A stretch of DNA of 64,000 bases, taken from contig JXTC01000022.1 in NCBI GenBank assembly GCA_002914845.1, positions 1 through 64,000 of the forward strand, read 5' to 3'. The position numbers and the translations under genes are program-made. Positions 60,528 to 64,000 of the stretch are shown here, one piece after another. The first letter of the stretch is position 1. Each line of letters opens with the position of its first letter. The stretch comes from Trema orientale (taxonomy: Eukaryota; Streptophyta; Magnoliopsida; Rosales; Cannabaceae). The notes under the pieces were generated by a model. That model was not told the origin of the DNA, did not search any database, and saw only the letters and a program-made list of their open reading frames with translations.

Positions 60528-62195
60528 CTATAGGTTTTGACCATGAAATAACATGAAATCTGGCTGACTTTCAAATGAGTTTAAAACCATCGAAAGAGTC
60601 TTCTCAAGGTGTTGTTTTCTCTCATCTTCCTTCGTATATTTTTCTCCAGGAAGAAACAAAACGTTCACATTTTGACTAAAAAAAAGTAAATAAAAAAAAA
60701 AAAATCAGCTCCAGTTCCTTTTGTGGGGTGGACTAAACGGAGTATTTTCACGACTTTTACTTAATTCAATACCAGGCAACCTCGAGTTCTCAATTTAACG
60801 ATGCTTGGAGGTTAAAAGAACTCTGCCTAATCCAATCTATCAAATGATGGATTTAAGGAGACTTATAAATTATACCATATCATTATACGACTCCTGCAAA
60901 ACAGAAAAACACTTGCACAATAAGAGAAGTGGCATCTGGTAAGAATGAAGAATTATAGGGACTTGTTCCATCAATATGTAGAAGAGATGATACAAAAGGA
61001 GGAATCAAGTTTTCTAGTGCCCGGTGAAAGGATGTGCACATTAACACAATAGGTAAGATTATTCAATAACAGGGCAAAAAAATCATGAACAGAAAAGAAA
61101 AATAAATAATCCGACAACATAAAATCATTAACTCCCAAATATTCCAAAGAAAAACAATTATGAAGTTGTTATCAGCAATGACATTTTGAACTTGTAACTC
61201 TTCTAACATTAAAAACATGAAACAGAGAGAGCAACACAGTTATACGAGACAGAAAGAGCAAGAAAGTTATCTCATAGAAACCAACCAACATATCTCAACT
61301 GTCAAACATGACCATATCTTCGAAAACAATTAGTAACTTCGAGATAACTATGTCAACCATTTTTCGATTTTCCACAATTGTTTATCTATATTTAGTAGTC
61401 TTGATTCATTGTTTTCAAGTATAATCAAACATATCATACCTAAAATCTAGAAAACCATTCACTAAATAGGAACTTATCATCAAATGGAAACTATTATCCT
61501 CAAATCGATTAGTTAAGAAAATATGGTCTCTGCCAAGGGTGGGTGACATCTTAGGAAGTAAGAGTCAAAACTGCTTCTGTAAAGTGTGACTACATATATA
61601 GGTAGGTTGAACATCTAATTGGGTCTAACCATCATATATCAAAAGAGTGAAACAAGTTGGGACACAGAATATAGTTTCGGAATCCTAATGAGATTTTGAA
61701 CTGAAATCGGTGACCACTAAGTTGTCAAGTAAGCCTGCCACCGTGGCGTTCTATGTAAAAAGTTAAATCTAATATTTTCTCCTTAAGATTCAAATTTCCT
61801 AAGCTAGTTTTTACTCTCTCCTTCGTTTTTTTTTTTTTTAATTTTTTGGTGGAAAATCCCTTCAAAATCAATGCTTAAAACAAGTCAAATTAAAATGCAC
61901 ATCTATGCCAATATCACACTCCCAACCCTCCAAATTGAAAAACAACGTAAAACCCACATCAAATCAGCAAAAACCAAGCCTCAATCTTTGTTATGTATAT
62001 TATTATATATAAAAAAACCAAAACATATAAAAAGTCAGAAAAAAAGCCACAAAAGCATCAAGCAAGAACCAAAATATATTGTTTTTTTTTTTCAAATTTT
62101 TTTTTTAATTCTGGGCAATACCACAGTTCCATTTCCAAAGATAAAAATCAACAAAGCAAGGAAAGGAAAGGAAAGGAAAGGAAAGAGAAAGTCAC
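60528..62195 (-). other. Probable 5'UTR intron of the PHL6-like gene
   Basis: The donor CTCAACAG|GTGACT at 62196/62195 and the acceptor CCTATAG|TTGTTC at 60528/60527 delimit an intron of about 1.67 kb with no conserved coding sequence. A (GGAAA)5 microsatellite lies at about 62159-62184 just inside the donor. The pairing is inferred from the sites alone. Confidence 0.6.
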
Positions 62196-63145
62196 CTGTT
62201 GAGGAACCCAAATCAGGAAATTGGAAAAAATAGGATTTGAGTTTGAGTATTTGGCTTTTGGGCTTTGGCTGCGCCTGCGGATATTGTATTGTATTTAATG
62301 CAATGGGAATTAGAATAGAGAGCATGGCTGGCTAATGTAACGAGTAATGAATGATTAAGTTTTAAGACTAAAAATAGGCAAATAAGGATTGAACAATCCC
62401 AATGTATCAAAATGGAAAAGCTTTTCAAGATGACGATTTCATTGCCAACTGGTCTCGTTATCCCACGCGCCTTCTCCCGATAACTTTGGTACACGCTCCA
62501 ATGCCCTGCTTTGCTTATCAATAATATTAGCTAATCTGTCATTTGTCAATTGTCAGATTCCACAAAAAGAAAAAACAAAAAAAAAAAAAAACAAAATTGT
62601 CAGATACCTCCTCAAGTGGGTGCTCCTTGTCCAATGCCTTCACTTCGGACTTTTCTATTTCTTATTCCTTATTAATTATTATTATTACAACTTTATATAC
62701 CTTAATTATTCCCTTTTTGTTTCTCCTTCTCCTCCTCTTTTTTTCATTTTCGTAATCATTACAACTCAAAACAATGCATTGCAATACTCAACTAATTTGA
62801 AGATTTAATAAATTCTATAATATAGAATATAGATTCACAAATGTAACCAAATAATTCCCTCCCCCAACCCAAAAAAATTGGGGTGAAAAAAAAAACACAA
62901 ATAATTCCCCTGACAAACCGTATCCTTAAGTTGCGTTGAGTGTGCAGGAATATACAGATATGGGAGTGTGATAGACGAGATTGAGAGATGCTACCATTAT
63001 ATGTTTGGTCTGAATATCGAATTGGATTAAGGTTACTTTTTTTATAAGGTAAAACCATTAACATTAGAACGTGGAATAGAATACAAGTGTTCTAATTAAA
63101 TTTAAAGCTAAAAAGAAAGCTATATATATATATATATTATATGGG
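62196..63145. other. Leader exon and promoter region of the PHL6-like gene, then spacer
   Basis: The first untranslated exon ends at 62196 on the minus strand; its start is not determinable. The remainder is AT-rich with poly(A) and poly(T) runs, and no further gene is recognised. Confidence 0.45.
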
Positions 63146-63294
63146 CATGGATATAGTCCCGCTCACGCGACCAATCTCGTTCAAGTTTTGACCAACACAG
63201 GTCATGTTTTGGCCAACACAGATTGGTCAAAACATGAACTGTGTTGGTCAAAACATGAACGGGACCGGTCTTCTCGAGGGGACTACATCCGTAG
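63146..63294. mobile_element. Foldback element
   Basis: The left arm CATGGATATAGTCCC..TCGTTCAAGTTTTGACCAACACAG pairs with the reverse complement of the right end, CTACGGATGTAGTCCC..CCGTTCATGTTTTGACCAACACAG. Arms are about 70 bp with roughly 85% complementarity by eye and almost no loop. Within each arm GGTCAAAACATGAAC-type text is repeated. No coding capacity. Confidence 0.75.
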
Positions 63295-64000
63295 CCTATG
63301 AAAAAGACCCATTAGCATTGGAATAATGTGTTATATATGAGAGTTTTACTCTTATTTTAATTTAGAGTTATTTCGCACCTCAGCCTTTTAAATGAAGAAC
63401 AATAATTTGTCCCAAATCATTTTAGACACTTTAAAACCCCTAACATTTTTAGGAAATAGGAAAGGATAATGTTTGGGATAGCAACTATTCTATTAAATTT
63501 TTAATACTCATATGTGATTTGTCACCACTTAGGATGATGTTAAACATATTTGTAGTAAATTCTGGGATGCTAAATCGTGACAACTTGTATATCATATGTG
63601 TCAGTACAAAAAATTGGGTACAATAATGAGATTTATAAATAGAGAAAAACATTAAATAATGTGTATTTATTGTTATTATTTTTTTTTCAACTACTAAAAT
63701 CATAGTAATCATTAGATAATGATCCAACGGTAAAAAGCAAAATACCTTAAGATAGGTAAAATAATATATATATATATATCTACTAGATTATAGCCCTTAT
63801 ATAAAATTGGACCAAAATGAAAATAAATCTTTAATAATCTCTGTTAGTATATAAAGAGTTCATATTCATCAACTGATGTCCTGTTTATCATATAATGTCC
63901 CGTTGGAGATGTAATTTTGCAAATAGTTGAGAACATACTATATATATATATATATATATGGAATCCATTCATCTTCCTGTTAGAAGTTAGAAACATATTC
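63295..64000. other. Intergenic DNA at the right edge
   Basis: AT-rich DNA with TA simple repeats at about 63760-63778 and 63940-63960. No gene is seen. Confidence 0.45.

Overview
The window is nuclear DNA of a flowering plant, very probably a eudicot. Its left edge carries about eight degenerate CCCTAAA-type (Arabidopsis-type) telomere repeats in the orientation expected at a left chromosome end. Genes have GT-AG introns, the intergenic DNA is AT-rich, and plant Copia and Gypsy elements, MITEs and LINE remnants are frequent. No rRNA, tRNA or CRISPR array was recognised. The species cannot be named from this sequence.

Layout. 1-540: telomere-like and subtelomeric DNA. 540-8030: three tandem units on the minus strand, each with a decayed gene resembling plant DNA topoisomerase VI subunit A (the SPO11-3/TOP6A family) followed by a GA-rich minisatellite and a shared spacer. 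8030-13960: AT-rich spacer with a perfect 73-bp hairpin, a MITE-like repeat and a decayed Ty3/Gypsy fragment. 13965-36742: a complete ten-exon NRDE2-type gene on the plus strand, encoding about 1163 residues. Its introns hold three MITEs, a truncated LINE-like insertion with a 17-bp target duplication and, in the 13.3-kb intron 7, two nested antisense Copia elements, with a 709-bp assembly gap in the inner one. 36743-52600: repeat-derived intergenic DNA, including a LINE 3' remnant, inverted Gypsy ends flanking a Copia 5' fragment, probable solo LTRs and a 34-bp minisatellite. 52685-53716: an intronless cytosolic sulfotransferase gene (minus). 53800-58100: intergenic, with a nine-unit palindromic array of about 21.6-bp period and a 21-bp CTAGACA array. 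58120-60479: a seven-coding-exon MYB-CC (GARP) transcription factor of the PHR1-like type, closest to PHL6 (minus), with a probable 5'UTR intron and a short uORF whose stop overlaps the main start. 62240-64000: promoter-side spacer with a foldback element.

The three intact genes (nuclear RNA surveillance, sulfonation of small molecules, and a transcription factor of the phosphate-response family) show no functional linkage. They are separate plant genes embedded in repeats. The most distinctive features are the tandem subtelomeric TOP6A-like units with independent lesions, the perfect hairpin at 8838-8995, the palindromic array at 55287-55478, the nested Copia pair in the NRDE2 intron and the uORF of the PHL6-like gene. 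No clearly new multi-gene system is visible.
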